This document shows, piece after piece, positions 12,522-13,753 of a stretch of 13,753 nucleotides of DNA; position 1 is the first letter of the stretch, and every line of letters begins with the position of its first letter. The position numbers and the translations under genes are program-made. The notes under the pieces are model-generated. The model ran no database searches, was not told where the DNA came from, and was given only the letters and a program-made list of their open reading frames with translations. The DNA comes from Candidatus Zambryskiibacteriota bacterium (GTDB lineage: Bacteria > Patescibacteriota > Minisyncoccia > Phycocordibacterales > Zambryskibacteraceae), in assembly GCA_024654145.1 (NCBI GenBank), contig JANLIM010000062.1:1-13753 (forward strand), in the 5' to 3' direction.

Positions 12522-12903
12522 GAATACAAAAAAGCTGGGGAAAAACTCCTATAGGACACTAAAAGAAGATGCGCAAGAGGGTGAGCTTCCTTCAGGCACT
12601 TATCCCCGCCCATCTTGGGTACCTCAGACTGTGACAGGTGAAGAAGAACTTTGTCCAGATTGCTTTAAGGTTGTGGGAGAAAGGAGCCGCTACAACCTTG
12701 TCTGCATGCTAGGCAAGGCCAAGGATGGCATGACAGTGACAGAGCTGACTGACAAAATGAATCTTCAACAACCCACCATCACGCATCACCTTCAAGTGCT
12801 CTCATCTGTTCACGCTGTTGAAAGTACGCCAGATGGCCGAAAGCGAATATATAAATTAAATCGCAAGGCGCATTGTTTTGAGGAGTGTAAGATTCCGTAT
12901 TAA
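12520..12903 (+). CDS. ArsR-type winged-helix regulator with two Cys pairs
   Basis: 127 aa. A 40-residue N-terminal extension precedes a winged helix-turn-helix: LCPDCFKVVGERSRYNLVCMLGKA (44-67), TVTELTDKMNLQQPTITHHLQVLSSVHAVES (72-102, with the recognition helix around QQPTITHHLQVL), and the wing PDGRKRIYKLNRK (104-116). Cys occur as CPDC (45, 48), C62 and CFEEC (119, 123). The terminal pairs could form a metal or thiol sensor, although the classical ArsR CxC in the recognition helix is missing. It is divergent from nrdJ and its likely operators overlap both promoters, so nrdJ is the first target to consider. There is no SD. A small hairpin with T5 lies 27 nt after the stop. Confidence 0.85.
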   Translation: MNTKKLGKNSYRTLKEDAQEGELPSGTYPRPSWVPQTVTGEEELCPDCFKVVGERSRYNLVCMLGKAKDGMTVTELTDKMNLQQPTITHHLQVLSSVHAVESTPDGRKRIYKLNRKAHCFEECKIPY

Positions 12904-12929
12904 GCTCTGTAGCCTTCTGATTTTAGTTT

Positions 12930-12947
12930 GGCAAGCTTTGCCTTTTT
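12930..12947 (+). terminator. Weak terminator after the ArsR gene
   Basis: GGCAA (12930-12934) and TTGCC (12938-12942) form a 5-bp stem with loop GCT followed by TTTTT. The stem is short but placement and U-tract fit a Rho-independent terminator. Confidence 0.55.
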
Positions 12948-13037
12948 GGAATTTTCTTAACTACTGAGTGTATTTTTTCTTGAAAATTCATTTTGTATAC
13001 TTCGCATTCTGATCTATGTGAGCCACAATAATTTTCT

Positions 13038-13075
13038 ACTGAAATTTTTCAGTCCTGGCCTCGCACCGTCACGGT
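13038..13075. other. Two small inverted repeats in the arsR-tRNA gap
   Basis: ACTGAAA (13038-13044) and TTTCAGT (13047-13053), then ACCGT (13065-13069) and ACGGT (13071-13075). The 12904-13081 gap has no ORF with a credible start. These hairpins may belong to an untranslated RNA or be chance. Confidence 0.3.
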
Positions 13076-13081
13076 CCGGCT

Positions 13082-13128
13082 TCATGAAATATAAAAGAGC
13101 GCTATCCGCGCTCTTTTATATTTCATGA
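13082..13128. terminator. 21-bp perfect hairpin; terminator of tRNA-Glu
   Basis: Arms 13082-13102 and 13108-13128 are exact reverse complements over 21 bp with a 5-nt loop (TATCC). On the minus strand the core GAGCGC / GCGCTC followed by TTTTATATTT is a classical terminator for the tRNA. The same holds on the plus strand, so it is bidirectional. The stem reaches into the tRNA gene: its last three bases are the tRNA 3' end (discriminator A and the two terminal bases of the acceptor stem). Confidence 0.85.
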
Positions 13129-13197
13129 CCCTACGGAGAATCGAACTCCGCTTCCAGCCTTGAGAAGGCTGTGTCCTAGCCGATAGACGATAGGGCC
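13126..13197 (-). tRNA. tRNA-Glu (anticodon CUC)
   Basis: The minus strand folds as a cloverleaf. The acceptor is GGCCCTA with TAGGGTC (one G-U pair), the D arm runs through CGTCTATCGGCTAGGAC, the anticodon arm is CAGCC-TTCTCAA-GGCTG with anticodon CTC (bases 13164-13162), and the T arm is CGGAG-TTCGATT-CTCCG. The anticodon arm and the TCGTCTA/GGACAC context match bacterial tRNA-Glu. The discriminator is A and no CCA is encoded, so CCA must be added by a nucleotidyltransferase. It reads GAG codons. A promoter lies just upstream and a long hairpin follows directly. Confidence 0.93.
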
Positions 13198-13205
13198 GCG
13201 CAAAT

Positions 13206-13234
13206 ACGATAGCTTAAAGTTGAGTTTTTTTCAA
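13206..13234 (-). promoter_or_regulatory. Promoter of tRNA-Glu
   Basis: On the minus strand TTGAAA (13234-13229), a 17-nt spacer and TATCGT (13211-13206) lie 8 nt before the tRNA 5' end. Transcription would begin almost at the mature end, leaving a leader of only one or two nt for RNase P. Confidence 0.65.
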
Positions 13235-13313
13235 TATTCTGCTGAGTTTATTTCTTGTTGATGAGATAGAAAGAGAACAGAGCGCCTGATGTTATAAAAA
13301 TCGTATCTATCCT

Positions 13314-13753
13314 CTAAATCGGAGCTCCTGGTGGCGCCTCCCTATCGGGTGGGATCTCATAATAGTTAATCAGAAATTTGGTCATATTGAAGAATGCATC
13401 GGTGAGGGTTTCCGAAGCGAACTGAACATCCTTCGGATAATAAGTAAATAAAAAGACGAGAAACTCAGGTTCGTAGGATGGGAAGTAGCCGAAGAATGAG
13501 TGAAGGAAGCGGTCTTGGTAGTAACCGCCGCCCGGGCTCGCGATCTGGGCTGTGCCAGTTTTTGCAGCAATGCTGTAGCTCTCAAGCCTCATCTGTCCGA
13601 GACGTAGACTCCTATCTACCACTTCTGTTAGCATTCTTGATGTTTCGGTTGACGCTTCCTGGCTTATGACCCTTTCCCTCTCTGATTCTAATGGGAATTG
13701 AATTTTCTTAGCTGGACCTAATTTGTATTTAATCTCTTTTACCAAATGAGGAG
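13314..13753 (-). CDS. Class B penicillin-binding protein, C-terminal part
   Basis: The last 145 or so residues of a peptidoglycan transpeptidase (FtsI/PBP2 type) that cross-links cell wall at the outer face of the membrane. The frame is open to the window edge and reads PHLVKEIKYK, the typical segment after the NGG motif, so the start lies outside; the TTG at 13745 is not the start. KTGTAQIASP is the third catalytic (KTG) motif, followed by DRFLHSFFGYFPSYEPEFLVFLFTYYPK, typical of the domain's last strands, where the protein substrate pocket ends. The C-terminus is short, acidic and Pro-rich (PPDREAPPGAPI). The SxxK and SxN motifs are not in view. FtsI is likelier than PBP2 by the KTGTAQ form, but I cannot separate them. 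No clear terminator follows before the tRNA promoter. Confidence 0.9.
   Translation of the reverse strand, partial: PHLVKEIKYKLGPAKKIQFPLESERERVISQEASTETSRMLTEVVDRSLRLGQMRLESYSIAAKTGTAQIASPGGGYYQDRFLHSFFGYFPSYEPEFLVFLFTYYPKDVQFASETLTDAFFNMTKFLINYYEIPPDREAPPGAPI

Noticed and set aside
13065..13075. CRISPR or tandem-repeat signal in intergenic regions
   Set aside because: Only single inverted repeats are present; no regularly spaced direct repeats anywhere in the window.
13478..13669. Short open frame antisense to the penicillin-binding protein
   Set aside because: It overlaps the KTG-containing domain and has no independent support.

Overview
The window looks like chromosomal DNA of an uncultivated small-genome bacterium of the Patescibacteria (CPR), most likely Parcubacteria-type; this is an inference. 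The grounds are compact housekeeping genes with almost no Shine-Dalgarno sequences, many start codons placed about 6 nt after a -10 box, a tRNA without encoded CCA, a monomeric B12-dependent ribonucleotide reductase and several small Cys-rich or basic proteins of unknown function. TGA is used as a normal stop (for example the reductase and the CcdA-like gene), so the recoded Gracilibacteria-type code does not apply.

Layout. 1-5134 is a housekeeping block: the 3' end of cysS, dnaB, recR, a 119-aa gene of unknown function, then rplU and rmuC on the minus strand and a YqeY/GatB-like gene diverging from rmuC. Two palindromic repeat families are scattered here and lie inside three reading frames (cysS, recR, yqeY) as well as between genes. 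5135-5437 holds a self-contained unit: consensus promoter, strong SD, a 56-codon basic GC-rich ORF and a terminator.

5466-9992 is a copper-response operon on the plus strand: a CsoR repressor with a textbook GC-rich operator inside its own promoter, a P1B ATPase with a CPH motif and an N-terminal YTCPMHP metal-binding domain, a membrane-anchored DUF1573-type protein with a CMC motif, a CcdA/DsbD-like membrane thiol carrier, a 53-aa Cys protein and a 215-aa anchored protein with a Cys/His/Met-rich PCC...DCNHGMAM motif. The likely logic (inference) is copper sensing, export by the ATPase, and extracytoplasmic metal binding and thiol redox by the membrane proteins. The last two proteins have no function I can name and are the best candidates for something undescribed.

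9995-12903: on the minus strand a class II ribonucleotide reductase is followed, with an ATGA overlap, by a 43-aa GWGWWG membrane microprotein whose end nearly meets the end of the copper operon. An ArsR-type regulator diverges from the reductase. 12904-13753 holds an arsR terminator, a long perfect hairpin fused to the 3' end of tRNA-Glu(CUC), the tRNA promoter, and the C-terminal part of a class B penicillin-binding protein that runs off the window.
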